64,000 bases of DNA from Flavisolibacter nicotianae (GCF_003628535.1 NZ_RBCI01000001.1:62001-126000); one strand, 5' to 3'; positions 43,570-53,597 are shown, counted from the stretch's first letter. Notes: generated by a model not told the origin, from the sequence alone. Numbers and translations are program-made.

Positions 43570-44433
43570 TTATTTGTATAAAGAAGCAAAAGACTGTGTT
43601 AAAGTGAAACCGCTTTCGTCAATACCATAAGTGATGCTGTCAATTCTTGTTGTGAAGACGTTGTACATGATCAGGGCCAGGGCCGATGTACCGATACCCA
43701 GGGCTGTGTTGTACAGGGCCTCGGAGATACCAACGGCCAGTTCGCCGGAGTTACCGCCACCACCTTCAGCACCAAGGGCAGAGAACGAACGGATCATACC
43801 CATTACCGTACCCAACAGGGCAACGAGGGTACCCACAGAGGTAATTGTCGACAGGAACACCAGGTTCTTTTGCAGCATGGGCAGTTCAAGTGCTGTTGCT
43901 TCTTCCACTTCCTGCTGGATAGAAGCCACTTTTTGCTCCAGGTTGAACTCGGTATTGGTTGTCATCTCTTTGTAACGACGCAAACCAGCCTTCATTACAT
44001 TGGCTACAGAGCCGCGTTGCTTGTCGCACTCAGCCAGGGCAGCATCGATGTTGCGGTTGGCCAGGTGATACTGTACTCTGCGGATGAAATCAGAAATATT
44101 TCCTTTGCCGAGTGCCTTACTGATCGTGAGGAAACGCTCAATGGAAAATGTAATTACCATCAACAACATACCAATCAGAAGGGGAACGATGATACCACCT
44201 TCATAGATACCGTTCAAGGCGCCTTTGGGTCCTTTGTGACGAGGCCAAAAACCGCCAGCAGGATCGGGTGCGCTAAAACCGGCAGGGTTACCCAGAATGA
44301 AACGCCAGATCAAATAACCGGCAATGAGACAAATAATCGGCGCCAGCCAGGAGATTGCATTGCTTGATTTCTTCGCTTGAACGGATGTTGTCGCCTTCAC
44401 TGTTGATGTTGCAGTCGGTCTAGACTCTGCCAT
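43570..44433 (-). CDS. exbB: ExbB/TolQ/MotA proton channel protein
   Basis: Membrane channel of the motor that powers TonB. The 287-residue protein has an N-terminal cytoplasmic tail, a first helix (28-47), a second (79-97), a long cytoplasmic domain and two C-terminal helices (191-213 and 238-260) with the small-residue and Thr-rich faces typical of the family (STITSVGTLVALLGTVMGM, LYNTALGIGTSALAL). It carries one helix more than E. coli ExbB, as is common here. The ATG at 44433 is used. First gene of the operon; a promoter-like element lies upstream at 44564-44591. Confidence 0.95.
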   Translation of the reverse strand: MAESRPTATSTVKATTSVQAKKSSNAISWLAPIICLIAGYLIWRFILGNPAGFSAPDPAGGFWPRHKGPKGALNGIYEGGIIVPLLIGMLLMVITFSIERFLTISKALGKGNISDFIRRVQYHLANRNIDAALAECDKQRGSVANVMKAGLRRYKEMTTNTEFNLEQKVASIQQEVEEATALELPMLQKNLVFLSTITSVGTLVALLGTVMGMIRSFSALGAEGGGGNSGELAVGISEALYNTALGIGTSALALIMYNVFTTRIDSITYGIDESGFTLTQSFASLYK

Positions 44434-44563
44434 GATTGTAAATTTTAGTTTTTGAAATTTTAAGAAAATATTGCGTTGTTGAATGCACAATTCTACTGAA
44501 AAAAATGAATTGATTGTTTACCCCGTTTTATTTTTTTATCTCCGAGCGGTTTCTTCCGGTAAT

Positions 44564-44591
44564 CAAAGGTTGCTAAAGTTAAGAAGTTCAA
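44564..44591 (-). promoter_or_regulatory. Candidate exbB operon promoter
   Basis: On the minus strand TTG (44591-44589), a 17-base spacer and AACCTTTG (44571-44564), one mismatch from TAnnTTTG. It would give a leader of about 125 bases. The rest of the 194-base gap is A/T-rich without a gene. Confidence 0.45.
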
Positions 44592-44627
44592 CAGTAAAAT
44601 GCTTTTTTCTCTGCTAAAAATTCCGGC

Positions 44628-45893
44628 TTATTCATAGCGCAGAGCCTCGATGGGGTTTAGGTTTCCGGCTTTTACTGCGGGGTATATTCCTGCTGCAAAT
44701 CCAACCCCTGAACAAAGAGCTATTCCATAAACGATCCAGTTCCAGGGAATCACAAAACGGGTTTGCAACAACACGCCAAATAAATTGCCCAGTGCAATGC
44801 CGGCACCTACGCCAATTAATGCCCCAACTAAACTGATCATCAATGCCTCCGTTAAAAACTGCCAGCGGATGCTGCTCTTCTTTGCCCCGATGGCTTTCAA
44901 CAGCCCCACTTCTTTGGTTCGCTCCGCAACGGCCACCAGCATAATATTCATAAGCCCAATGGCTGCGCCGGTTAATGTTATCAGTCCAATTAATGTAACA
45001 GCCGCCGTCAGGTAACGTAAGCTGTTGATGGCTTTTTCGGCAATGCTATTGCTTCGTTCCAGCACAAAATTGGCCTCCTCGGTTACGGCCAGTTGGCGTA
45101 CGGAGCGAAACAATCCTTCGGCTTCCCCCATCGCTTCTTCCACCCTTGTTACCTGCGGTGCCTTGATTCCAATGGAAAAAGAGCCATGCGAAAAGTTGCG
45201 CACGAGGTTTTTATACGGAACAATGACAATGTTGTCACGGCTAAAACCAAAAATGGCACCACGGCTTTTCAAGACGGCAATGACCCGGTACGGAACGCTT
45301 TGCACACGGACTTCATGTCCCACAGCGGCATCGACATTCGCTCCATACAATTTCGTTGCCACATCATATCCCAGTAAACACACACCGGCCCCTGCGCCTT
45401 CTTCCTGCCGCGTAAAATTCCGGCCAACTGCAATTTCATTCCCGTTCAGGATAAGATAATTCCCGTCGCCGCCAAAAACAGAAACGGTTGGATTGGTTTG
45501 CTTTGAAGAAGAGGCAACACTGTATACATTTCCGGCAGCACACGAAAAACCCACCAGCGCAGGATACGAAAACTGTTCACGGAAGGCTTCGGCCTGCTGC
45601 ATGGTAATGGGCAAACCAAGGTTTGATTTTTTCTCCTGCCTGTCTCCTTTTCGTCGCACCTGCATTTCGCGTCTCCCGATGCGAAAGCCTCTTTCTTTTG
45701 AACGGATGGTAAACCCGTTGGCACCCATGGTGGAAAAACTCTCGGTCAGTTTTTGATTCATCGCCTCGATGGCCGTGATGATGCCCACCAAGGCCGTAAT
45801 TCCTAACGCAATGATGGCAATGGTGATGGCGCTTCGAAGCTTGTTGCTGCGAATGGTGCGCAGGGAAAGCGAAAAAATATCGACCGGCTTCAT
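44628..45893 (-). CDS. ABC transporter permease, MacB/FtsX type
   Basis: A 421-residue permease with the MacB layout: one N-terminal helix (about 20-42, ITIAIIALGITALVGIIT), a periplasmic domain (about 45-280) and three C-terminal helices around GAAIGLMNIMLVAVAERTKEV-type sequence, ending PIEALRYE. Such permeases work with LolD/MacB-type ATPases to export lipoproteins, peptides or drugs. No ATPase is adjacent. It follows the nuo operon on the same strand, but a terminator lies between, so it is probably its own unit. Substrate unknown. Confidence 0.9.
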   Translation of the reverse strand: MKPVDIFSLSLRTIRSNKLRSAITIAIIALGITALVGIITAIEAMNQKLTESFSTMGANGFTIRSKERGFRIGRREMQVRRKGDRQEKKSNLGLPITMQQAEAFREQFSYPALVGFSCAAGNVYSVASSSKQTNPTVSVFGGDGNYLILNGNEIAVGRNFTRQEEGAGAGVCLLGYDVATKLYGANVDAAVGHEVRVQSVPYRVIAVLKSRGAIFGFSRDNIVIVPYKNLVRNFSHGSFSIGIKAPQVTRVEEAMGEAEGLFRSVRQLAVTEEANFVLERSNSIAEKAINSLRYLTAAVTLIGLITLTGAAIGLMNIMLVAVAERTKEVGLLKAIGAKKSSIRWQFLTEALMISLVGALIGVGAGIALGNLFGVLLQTRFVIPWNWIVYGIALCSGVGFAAGIYPAVKAGNLNPIEALRYE

Positions 45894-45902
45894 GCTGTCC
45901 GA

Positions 45903-46056
45903 AGATAAGTTAGTGACAAGTAGTAATGAGCAAGTGGACTTTTATGCATTCTTTTCTCCTAAAACAAAAACCTCCTGAACATTCAGGAGGTTTATTTATT
46001 GCAAAGATTATTTGAATAAAATGGCTACTTGCTACTCGCTACTTACGACTCGCTGT
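45903..46056. repeat. Word-repeat inverted pair around the nuo terminator
   Basis: GACAAGTAGTAATGAGCAAGT near 45913-45933, here only described by its words AGTAG and GCAAGT, is mirrored by ACTTGCTACTCGCTACTTA near 46025-46043. The two arms enclose the terminator at 45968-45993. The pattern of reiterated AGTAGCAAGT-like words parallels the other spacer palindromes in the window. Confidence 0.55.
45968..45993 (-). terminator. Terminator of the nuo operon
   Basis: AAACCTCCTGAA (45968-45979) pairs perfectly with TTCAGGAGGTTT (45982-45993). On the minus strand a T-rich run (complement of 45961-45970) follows. It stands about 65 bases after the nuoN stop. Confidence 0.83.
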
Positions 46057-46058
46057 TC

Positions 46059-47426
46059 TTAAAAATACAGCCAGTACAGCAACAGGTTTGGATACACGCC
46101 CAGGATGATCGTAACGGCAGCAACCGCAACCAGCGTGATTTTAAAACCCGCGGAAATGTTGACGACCGTTGCATTGCCTTCTTTAAAATACATGGCCTGG
46201 ATGAGTCGGAAATAATAGTAAACCGAAACGGCTGCCATCAGTACGGCAAAGACAGCCAACCACACGTTGCCCACGGACACGGTTGCTTTAAGCATATAAA
46301 ACTTGGAAAGAAACCCGGCGGTCAGCGGGATACCGGCCAGCGACAGCAGGAAGACCACCAGCGTAGCGGCAATCAGGGGCTGCTGTTTGGCAAAGCCGTT
46401 GAAACCGTCGAAGGTGTAGTCACGCATCTTTGCCAGCACGGCAAAAATTCCGATGGTGGCCAGTGAATAGGCAGCCGCGTAAAGCAGCAAGCCTTCTCTG
46501 GCTTCTGCCGTTAACGTATACACGGCGAGCATCATAAAGCCTGCCTGTGCGATCGACGAATAGGCCAGCATGCGCTTGACGCTTTGCTGAAATACCGCGG
46601 TAATATTCCCGATAAATAACGTAGCGGCAACGACAATGGCAGCCACCAGTTTCCATTCGGTACCGATCTCGCGGAAGGCATCGGAGAAAAGGCGCATGAA
46701 GGCAATAAAGCCGGCTGCTTTTACAACGGTTGCCATGTAAGAGGTAAACACGGTTGGTGTACCGTCATACACATCCGGCGTCCAGAAATGAAAGGGCGCA
46801 GCCGATACTTTAAACGAAAGCGAAAACAGGAGCAGCATCAGTCCTGTGATTAATAAAACAGGAGCCTTGCCGGCTGTTATGCCCATGGTGACCGTGCTGA
46901 ACGTGCCGGTCGCACCATATACCAGGGCAATTCCCATCAGCATGATGCCGGTGGAAAAAGAGCCCATCAAAAAATATTTCAGCGAAGCTTCGTTGCTTTT
47001 CAGGTTGCGCTTGTCGCTTCCGGCAAGAATGTACAGCGGGATAGACATGATCTCGATCCCCAGGAACAGCATCAGCAACGACTGGAAGGCGGCAGAAATG
47101 ATGACACCACTCAGGATGAAAAAAATCAGCGCAAAATATTCGGCGTAATCCGACCCGACCCGCTCCATGTCTTTCGCGGAAAGAAGCGAATACACCCAGG
47201 TGCACACCGATGCGATCAACGAAAAAAGCAGGGCAAAATGATCAAACGACAACATGCCCCTGGTGTCGACGTGAAAAAAGCTGACACCTCTTAACTCCAG
47301 GACAGTGGCCACCACCACCAGAAAGAACAGGACCTGCGCCAGTGTTCGGACAGCGCCGCGGCCCAGCGCAAAACTGCTGAACATCATGAGCACACCCGAA
47401 AGAGCCGAAAGAATGATTGCGTTCAT
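46059..47426 (-). CDS. nuoN: NADH-quinone oxidoreductase subunit N
   Basis: One of the three antiporter-like proton-pumping subunits of complex I. The 455-residue protein has about fourteen helices, with the conserved helix-5 Glu region LLMLFLGIEIMSIPLYIL and the discontinuous-helix Lys regions around SFKVSAAPFHFWTPDVY and KRMLAYSSIAQAG. Last gene of the operon; its ATG lies two bases from the nuoM stop, so translation is coupled. Followed by the operon terminator. Confidence 0.96.
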   Translation of the reverse strand: MNAIILSALSGVLMMFSSFALGRGAVRTLAQVLFFLVVVATVLELRGVSFFHVDTRGMLSFDHFALLFSLIASVCTWVYSLLSAKDMERVGSDYAEYFALIFFILSGVIISAAFQSLLMLFLGIEIMSIPLYILAGSDKRNLKSNEASLKYFLMGSFSTGIMLMGIALVYGATGTFSTVTMGITAGKAPVLLITGLMLLLFSLSFKVSAAPFHFWTPDVYDGTPTVFTSYMATVVKAAGFIAFMRLFSDAFREIGTEWKLVAAIVVAATLFIGNITAVFQQSVKRMLAYSSIAQAGFMMLAVYTLTAEAREGLLLYAAAYSLATIGIFAVLAKMRDYTFDGFNGFAKQQPLIAATLVVFLLSLAGIPLTAGFLSKFYMLKATVSVGNVWLAVFAVLMAAVSVYYYFRLIQAMYFKEGNATVVNISAGFKITLVAVAAVTIILGVYPNLLLYWLYF

Positions 47427-47427
47427 A

Positions 47428-48913
47428 TTATTGACCCAAGGCTTGCGAAATCGCCTTTGTTGAATTGTTTATAATCGTTTGAGAATAGTCGCTGGTAACG
47501 TTCAACAGCGGCTGCGGATACACGCCGAGCACAAAGATGATGACCACCAGGGCCGCCAGAGCCAGCTTTTCATTCAGGCGAATGTCCACGGCATTGGCCG
47601 TCCGTTCGTTCACCGGGCCGAAAAACACTTTCTGCACCATCGTCAGCGTATAGACGGCAGCAAGGATAATACTTAACAGGGCCAACACGGTAAACACAAA
47701 ATTGTACTTGCTGTAAGCAGAGGTAAACAGCCCGGCAAACATCATGAACTCCCCGACAAAGGCATTCGTCAAGGGCAGCGAAATATTAGCGAGGGCCATG
47801 ATCACGAGCAGGGTGGCCAACGCCGGCGCCTTGGCGGCAATACCGCCCAGTTCAGAAAGCTTGCGGGTACCGAATTGCCGCTCGATCATTTCCACCACGA
47901 TCCACAGGCCAATGATGTTGATGCCGTGGTTGAACATCTGCATCATTACGCCCTGCAGGGCCAATTGTGTTTCGGAGAAAATGGCCAGCGCCATAATACC
48001 GATGTGGGCAATGGACGAATAGGCGATCAGCCGCTTCAGGTCGTTTTGCTGGATCGCCAAAATCGACGCATAGATAATCCCGATAACAGCGAGTGTGGAC
48101 ACCACGTCTCCCCAGGCATAGGCCGCCGTGGAAACAATGGGCAGCACCCAGCGGATCACGCCATACACACCCATTTTCACCATCAGTCCACTCAACACCA
48201 TTGTTACAGCCGTAGGTGATTGTTCGTAAGTATCGGGCTGCCAGGTGTGGAAAGGAAAGATGGGCATTTTCACGGCAAAGGCTGCAAACAGGAGCCAGAA
48301 AACAAGGGTCTGGTTCCAGCTTTTTGATGCAGACAGGGCGTAGAACGACTGAATGGAAAACGAATGATCGGGTGTTTGAAAATAGAGATACAACAAACCG
48401 ACCAGGCATCAGCACGGAGCCGGTAAAAGTGTAAATGAAAAACTTGAACGTCACCGGAATTCTTCTTTCGCCACCCCAGCCGGAACAAAGAAAATACACA
48501 GGGATCAGCGCCAGTTCCCAGAAGAAGTAAAACACCAGGGCATCCATGGAGGTAAAGACCCCCATCAAACCAGCCTGTGTCAACAGCATCAGGGCAAAAA
48601 AGTTATTGGGTTTGCTGTACGACGTGCGCCAGGTGGAAACAAAAATCACCGGGTACGAGATCGCCGTTAACAGGCAAAGAATCTTCGCCATGCCATCCAG
48701 CTTCAGGGAGAAGGTAGAGTTCAGGCCTCCCAACCACGGCGTGGAAAATTGCAGGGCGTCTTCGGCTTTTATAAAGCGGGTTCCCAGAACTGCGATCACC
48801 AGCGTTACCAGGGAAACCACGAGTGCCAGGATGCGAACGCCTTTCTCTTCCTTGATAAAAAAGGAGAGCAAGCCGCCGATCAATGGAACCAAAAAGAGAG
48901 ATAAAACGATCAT
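47428..48913 (-). CDS. nuoM: NADH-quinone oxidoreductase subunit M, with apparent 1-base insertion
   Basis: Antiporter-like proton-pumping subunit of complex I. Two frames together give a full NuoM of about 494 residues. The first (from ATG 48913) reads MIVLSLFLVPLIGG to FTGSVLM; the second continues LVGLLYLYFQTPDHSF and runs to SQALGQ, including KMPIFPFHTWQPDTY and KRLIAYSSIAHIGIM. The switch is at an extra base, one G of the pair 48405-48406 on the plus strand (minus strand ATGCCTGG instead of ATGCTGG). Removing it restores the whole frame. As every other nuo gene is intact, a sequencing error is likely; a true mutation would disable complex I. Confidence 0.9.
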
Positions 48914-48990
48914 ATCAAAGTCAAAATTCAAAAGCCGATTGGCAAAAGGATCTTCGCTGCTCCGGCTTTTTACTTTTTAATTTTTACTTT
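48914..48990. repeat. Family A word-repeat palindrome, nuoL-nuoM junction
   Basis: Read on the minus strand, it begins at the nuoL stop codon with TAAAAATTAAAAAGTAAAAA and GCCGG, and closes with CCGGCT-like and TTTTGAATTTTGACTTTGAT right before the nuoM ATG. The left arm AGTCAAAATT/AAAAGCCG pairs imperfectly with CGGCTTTT/TACTTTTTAA. It shares words with 56461-56535 and 59195-59277. Confidence 0.72.
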
Positions 48991-50903
48991 CTTAAGAAGA
49001 ACTGCAGCACAAACAACAGCACCATGCTGATCACCATTAGCAGCACGTAATTTCCAACCTGGCCGCTTTGCAACCAGCGCATCTGGCGTCCGCCGTAATT
49101 CACGGCCTTGCCCACCCCGTTCACCAGCGCATCGATGGTGCCTCTTTCAATGACAGTGTTGACAAAGGCGCCCAGTTTGTTCAGCGGCTTTACAATGATG
49201 GCGTCGTAGATCTCATCCACGTACCATTTGTTCTCGAGTGCCCTGGCAAGCGGCGTTTTGCGTTCTTCCCTGTAGCTGCGATAGCGCATCCAGGCAATGA
49301 TGATCGCGACAACGGCAATCACGGTGGTAAGGATCACCAGGATCCATTCTGTCGAATGCTCAACCTGTATTTCTTTGGAGGCCACAACGGGACTCAGGTA
49401 ATCAGCCAATTTTTCACCGCCGTGCATGAATAATTCCGGGATGCCGACAAAACCGCCAACGATGGACAGGACAGCCAGGATGATCAGTGGAATGGTCATG
49501 GCTGCCGGGCTTTCGTGAATGTGATGCGCCTGCTCCTCTGTTCCCCTGAAGCTTCCGCCAAACGTGATGAAAAGCAAACGGAACATATAAAAAGCCGTCA
49601 TCGCAGCCGTGAGCAAACCAACGGCATATAAAACTTTGTTGGAGGCAAACGCACTTAACAGAATGGCATCTTTGGAAAAGAAGCCGGCAAACGGTGCAAT
49701 GCCGGCAATGGCCAAACAGCCGATCAGGAAGGTTGTATAGGTAACCGGCAGTTTTTTACGCAGGCCGCCCATGTAACGAATGTCCTGTTGTCCGCCAACG
49801 GCATGAATGACAGAGCCGGAACCCAGGAACAACAGGGCCTTGAAGAAGGCATGCGTCATCACATGGAAAACGGCAGCGACATAAGCGCCGGTCCCCAAGG
49901 CCAGGAACATATAGCCTAACTGGCTGACAGTAGAATAAGCCAGCACTTTTTTAATATCATTCTGCCGCAGGGCAATGGTGGCTGCCAGGAAAGCCGTGGC
50001 CACACCGATAATCGCAATCACATTCAGGGTCAAAGGGGCTGCCGAGAACAAAAGATTGCTGCGAGCAATCATATAGATACCGGCTGTTACCATCGTGGCG
50101 GCGTGGATCAGTGCCGAAACCGGCGTAGGACCAGCCATCGCATCGGGAAGCCAGGTATAAAGAGGGATTTGGGCACTCTTACCCGTGGCACCCAGGAAAA
50201 GCAGCAAGGTAATTCCAACAATGTCGCCGGTGCTCAGCCGGTCAATCACTCCCGGAGTCAGCACATAGCTGTAATCGACCGAACCCAGTTTGGCAATCAG
50301 CCAGAACACGGCCAGCAGAAAGCCCAGGTCACCAATGCGGTTCATCACAAAGGCTTTTTTTGCCGCCTTGGTGTAGTCCACATTTTTAAACCAGTAACCG
50401 ATGAGCAGGTACGAACAAAGACCCACACCTTCCCAACCGATGAACATGATAACAAAGTTGGCACCCATCACCAGCAACAGCATCGAAAACACAAACAGGT
50501 TGAGATAGGCAAAATAGCGTCCGAAGTGATCCTGCTTTTCCTCGTGCATGTAGGCAGTCGAATACAGGTGAATCAGAAAGCCGACACCGGTAATGATCAA
50601 AAGGAACAAGGTCGAAAGCTGGTCGATCTGGAAGGCGAACGGAATGCGCAGCGCCCCTACTTTGATAAAATCGTAATAATGAAGAACCGGGTTACCCAGG
50701 ATTCTGGCACTGGAAGAAATGACTTTTTCGCCGGTAAACTTTCCCAGGTTCAGAAACGCGTAAACGCTGATGGCAAACGAACCGAGGATGACGCCGCTGC
50801 CGATAATGCCGATCAGTGTTTTTGACAAATATTTTCTGCCCAGACCATTGATCAAAAATCCCAGGAATGGAAGGAGCGGAATGAGTAGAATTAAGTTCTT
50901 CAT
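48984..50903 (-). CDS. nuoL: NADH-quinone oxidoreductase subunit L
   Basis: Largest antiporter-like subunit of complex I. The 639-residue protein has the proton-pumping core (FIGWEGVGLCSYLLIGYW, KSAQIPLYTWLPDAMAGPTP and KKVLAYSTVSQLGYM motifs) and a C-terminal extension with a long lateral helix region and a last membrane helix. The ATG at 50903 (MKNLILLIPLLP) is the family-like start. Flanked on both sides by word-repeat spacers (48914-48990 and 50911-50990). Confidence 0.97.
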   Translation of the reverse strand: MKNLILLIPLLPFLGFLINGLGRKYLSKTLIGIIGSGVILGSFAISVYAFLNLGKFTGEKVISSSARILGNPVLHYYDFIKVGALRIPFAFQIDQLSTLFLLIITGVGFLIHLYSTAYMHEEKQDHFGRYFAYLNLFVFSMLLLVMGANFVIMFIGWEGVGLCSYLLIGYWFKNVDYTKAAKKAFVMNRIGDLGFLLAVFWLIAKLGSVDYSYVLTPGVIDRLSTGDIVGITLLLFLGATGKSAQIPLYTWLPDAMAGPTPVSALIHAATMVTAGIYMIARSNLLFSAAPLTLNVIAIIGVATAFLAATIALRQNDIKKVLAYSTVSQLGYMFLALGTGAYVAAVFHVMTHAFFKALLFLGSGSVIHAVGGQQDIRYMGGLRKKLPVTYTTFLIGCLAIAGIAPFAGFFSKDAILLSAFASNKVLYAVGLLTAAMTAFYMFRLLFITFGGSFRGTEEQAHHIHESPAAMTIPLIILAVLSIVGGFVGIPELFMHGGEKLADYLSPVVASKEIQVEHSTEWILVILTTVIAVVAIIIAWMRYRSYREERKTPLARALENKWYVDEIYDAIIVKPLNKLGAFVNTVIERGTIDALVNGVGKAVNYGGRQMRWLQSGQVGNYVLLMVISMVLLFVLQFFLRK

Positions 50904-50910
50904 GTTTTTA

Positions 50911-50990
50911 TAAAGCTGCAAGCCTTAAGCTACGAGCTGCAAGCAAATACCGGATGGCTTGTAGCTTGCGGCTGATAGCTTGCCGCTTCC
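50911..50990. repeat. Family C word-repeat palindrome, nuoK-nuoL junction
   Basis: The left arm contains AAGCTGCAAGCCTTAAGCTA then GAGCTGCAAGC; the right arm contains GGCTTGTAGCTTGCGGCTGA then TAGCTTGCCGCTT. The arms are imperfect inverted copies of the word AAGCTGCAAGC. It fills the whole spacer between the nuoK stop and the nuoL start. Related sequence at 53598-53632 and 55013-55096. Confidence 0.7.
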
Positions 50991-51319
50991 TAGTGTTTTA
51001 GTCTGTTTAAAAAGTTCACATCAACCGAATGTGTATTGCGGAAAAGCATCACGATAATAGCCAGGCCCACGCTCACTTCGGCGGCGGCCACCACCATGAT
51101 GAAGAACACGAACAACTGGCCTTCGCTGCCGGCTGTTGCGCTGGTCGCTGCATTGGCCAGGTGGTGCATTTTGGAAAACGCCACCAGCAACAGGTTGACA
51201 GAGTTCAGCATCAGCTCAATACACATAAATATGATGATGGCATTGCGACGCGTCAGCACGCCAACAATCCCGATAACAAACAGGGCGATTGAAAGAAAGA
51301 TGTAGTACTTGATATCCAT
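50990..51319 (-). CDS. nuoK: NADH-quinone oxidoreductase subunit K
   Basis: Small membrane subunit of complex I in the proton path. The 109-residue protein has three helices, with the conserved membrane Glu residues in [13 protein letters not shown] and [14 protein letters not shown]. Start ATG 51319, 16 bases after the nuoJ stop. Length is normal. Confidence 0.96.
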   Translation of the reverse strand: MDIKYYIFLSIALFVIGIVGVLTRRNAIIIFMCIELMLNSVNLLLVAFSKMHHLANAATSATAGSEGQLFVFFIMVVAAAEVSVGLAIIVMLFRNTHSVDVNFLNRLKH

Positions 51320-51335
51320 AAAAAAATATAACCTC

Positions 51336-51917
51336 TTACCTGTTCAGGAAAGCGGACGGCTCGTTTTGATGAAACTCTGTTTTCACAACTTCAGCATCGG
51401 CGATCTCGTCTTCCACCCGCTTTTTTTCGCGTTTACCAATCACCACGGCGCCAACCATGGCACTCAAAAACAAAATGCTGGCAATCTCAAACGGTACGAC
51501 GTACTCTTTGAAAAGCACATTGCCCAGGTTTTGAATCAACCCGATATTGCCACTTCCCAACTCCGTCATCCTGGTTTCGGTGTTGCGCAGCGCAGCCACC
51601 AGTACCAGCAGCAAACAGCCGCCGGCAACAGCACCGGCCAGTTTGAGCCATTTGTTCTTTTGCGGCTCGGTGTCTTTACTTAGGTTCATCAGCATAATCA
51701 CAAACAGGAACAGCACCATGATGGCGCCTGCATAGACGATGATGTTGACGATGGCAAGAAACTGCGCATTCAGTAAAAGATAATGACCGGAAATGGTGAA
51801 GAAGGTCACAATGAGCCAAAGCACACTGTAGACAGGGTTCTTGCTTGTAATGACCATCAGGGCACTAAACAGTGCGATGGCGGCCAGTGCCCAGAACAGA
51901 ATTTGTGTTATACCCAT
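51336..51917 (-). CDS. nuoJ: NADH-quinone oxidoreductase subunit J
   Basis: Membrane subunit of complex I next to NuoK. The 193-residue protein has five helices; the third, [20 protein letters not shown], carries the family signature [12 protein letters not shown] and a pi-bulge region. A charged C-terminal tail follows. Start ATG 51917, 15 bases after the nuoI stop. Confidence 0.96.
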   Translation of the reverse strand: MGITQILFWALAAIALFSALMVITSKNPVYSVLWLIVTFFTISGHYLLLNAQFLAIVNIIVYAGAIMVLFLFVIMLMNLSKDTEPQKNKWLKLAGAVAGGCLLLVLVAALRNTETRMTELGSGNIGLIQNLGNVLFKEYVVPFEIASILFLSAMVGAVVIGKREKKRVEDEIADAEVVKTEFHQNEPSAFLNR

Positions 51918-51932
51918 GCAGTCGGTTCTAAA

Positions 51933-52481
51933 TTATTTAATGCCTGTTCCAATCGTACCCTTCGCTTTTTCATATCCCTCAGGATCGGTTAGCGGATTGG
52001 GGATCAGCAGATCGTCTTTTTTGTAAATAAATCCTTTGCGACCATAGTTGGCAGGCGCAAATGTTTTTGTCAGGTAGATGGCGTCTTTGGGACAGGCCTC
52101 TTCGCACAACCCGCAGAAGATGCAGCGCAGCATGTTAATCTCGTATTTGGCGGCATATTTTTCTTCGCGGAACAGGTGTTCTTCACCGGGCTGCCGCTCG
52201 GCCGCCTCCATGGTGATGGCTTCTGCCGGGCAGGCCACCGCACACAGCCCGCAGGCGGTACAGCGCTCACGGCCTTCTTCGTCGCGGTTCAGGATATGAA
52301 GTCCGCGGAAGACATCCGAAAAAGGACGTTTTTCTTCCGGGTAACTGACAGTGGGCTTCTTTTTAAACAGGTGCGAAAACGTGATACCCATGCCCTTGAA
52401 GATGGCAGGCAGGTACAGTTTTTCCGCCAGCGTCATCGGCTTGCGCTCCACCTGTTTTTTTCTATTTGTTAATGCTTGCAT
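51933..52481 (-). CDS. nuoI: NADH-quinone oxidoreductase subunit I
   Basis: Peripheral-arm subunit of complex I carrying clusters N6a and N6b on the electron path to quinone. The 182-residue protein has two 4Fe-4S motifs, CTACGLCAVACP and CIFCGLCEEACP, after an amphipathic N-terminal region. It has a longer N-terminus and tail than E. coli NuoI but no missing ligand. Start ATG 52481. Confidence 0.97.
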   Translation of the reverse strand: MQALTNRKKQVERKPMTLAEKLYLPAIFKGMGITFSHLFKKKPTVSYPEEKRPFSDVFRGLHILNRDEEGRERCTACGLCAVACPAEAITMEAAERQPGEEHLFREEKYAAKYEINMLRCIFCGLCEEACPKDAIYLTKTFAPANYGRKGFIYKKDDLLIPNPLTDPEGYEKAKGTIGTGIK

Positions 52482-52552
52482 CGCTGTTCCTCTTCTTCGT
52501 TTAACGGCCGCAAAATTAGCCGTTCTACACGATCCTTTGTTTAAAAATTGAT

Positions 52553-53596
52553 TTATTTATTCAGCAACAAAACCACCACGGCCGTGATCAGCATGTTTAC
52601 CAAAGCCAGTGGCAGCAAGCCTTTCCAGCCCAGGTTCATCAGCTGGTCGTAGCGGAAACGCGGGATGGTCCAGCGGATCCACATGAACAGGAAGATGAAT
52701 GCAAAAGCCTTCGCCATCAGCGCCGCAAAGCCAAGCAGGCCTACCCACCAATGCGGTCCCCAGGCCGCTTCGTTCACAAACGGGATATCGTAACCGCCAA
52801 AGAACAACGTTGACATCACCACGCCGCTGATGAACATGTTGATGTATTCGGCAAACAGGTAAAAGCCCAGTTTCATGGACGAATACTCCTGGTGGTAACC
52901 AAAGTTCAATTCGTTCTCCGCTTCCGGAAGGTCGAACGGCGTACGGTTACATTCGGCCAGCGCACACACGAAAAAGATCAAAAAGCCCAACGGCTGGTAA
53001 ATGATGTTCCATCCGTGCTGAACCTGGTGCGTAACGATGGTGCTCATGCGCAGGTCACCCACCAGCATCAGCACCGCGATCAGCGAAAGACCCATGGCCA
53101 GCTCGTACGAGATCATCTGCGAAGCACCGCGGATAGCGGCGATCAGCGAAAACTTGTTGTTCGACGCCCAGCCCCCGATCATGATCCCGTATACACCCAA
53201 ACTCACCACGCCAAAAATGTAAAGAACCCCAATGTTGATGTCGGCAATCTGCAGCGGCACCTGGCGGCCGGCTACGTCGATGGTCCATCCCCAGGGAATG
53301 ACGGCACTGGTCATGGTTGCCGTAATCATGGCCAGCAAAGGTCCCATGATGAATAGCGTTTTGGAAGAGGTCAACGGAATGATCTCTTCCTTCATGAACA
53401 ACTTCACACCATCGGCCAGCGGTTGCAGCAAGCCGAAAGGACCTGCACGGTTGGGGCCTCTCCGGTCCTGCAAAAACGCCGCGATCTTTCGTTCCGCATA
53501 GGTGCTGTACATGGCCACGATCAGTGCCGTGGTCACGATCACCGCGATCAGGATAAATTTTTCAATAATGATGAACCAATCAATTTGTAGTAACAT
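52553..53596 (-). CDS. nuoH: NADH-quinone oxidoreductase subunit H
   Basis: Membrane subunit forming the quinone chamber of complex I. The 347-residue protein has eight helices with the conserved segments YAERKIAAFLQDRRGPNRAG and ECNRTPFDLPEAENEL, whose acidic residues couple quinone reduction to proton pumping. Start ATG 53596. The spacer to nuoG upstream is unusually long (240 bases) and carries a hairpin, a family C word repeat and a purine-rich tract. Confidence 0.97.
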   Translation of the reverse strand: MLLQIDWFIIIEKFILIAVIVTTALIVAMYSTYAERKIAAFLQDRRGPNRAGPFGLLQPLADGVKLFMKEEIIPLTSSKTLFIMGPLLAMITATMTSAVIPWGWTIDVAGRQVPLQIADINIGVLYIFGVVSLGVYGIMIGGWASNNKFSLIAAIRGASQMISYELAMGLSLIAVLMLVGDLRMSTIVTHQVQHGWNIIYQPLGFLIFFVCALAECNRTPFDLPEAENELNFGYHQEYSSMKLGFYLFAEYINMFISGVVMSTLFFGGYDIPFVNEAAWGPHWWVGLLGFAALMAKAFAFIFLFMWIRWTIPRFRYDQLMNLGWKGLLPLALVNMLITAVVVLLLNK

Positions 53597-53597
53597 A

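Noticed and set aside
48401-48410. Programmed frameshift in nuoM
   Set aside because: There is no slippery heptamer or homopolymer run at the switch and no stimulatory structure; a sequencing error or mutation explains it better.
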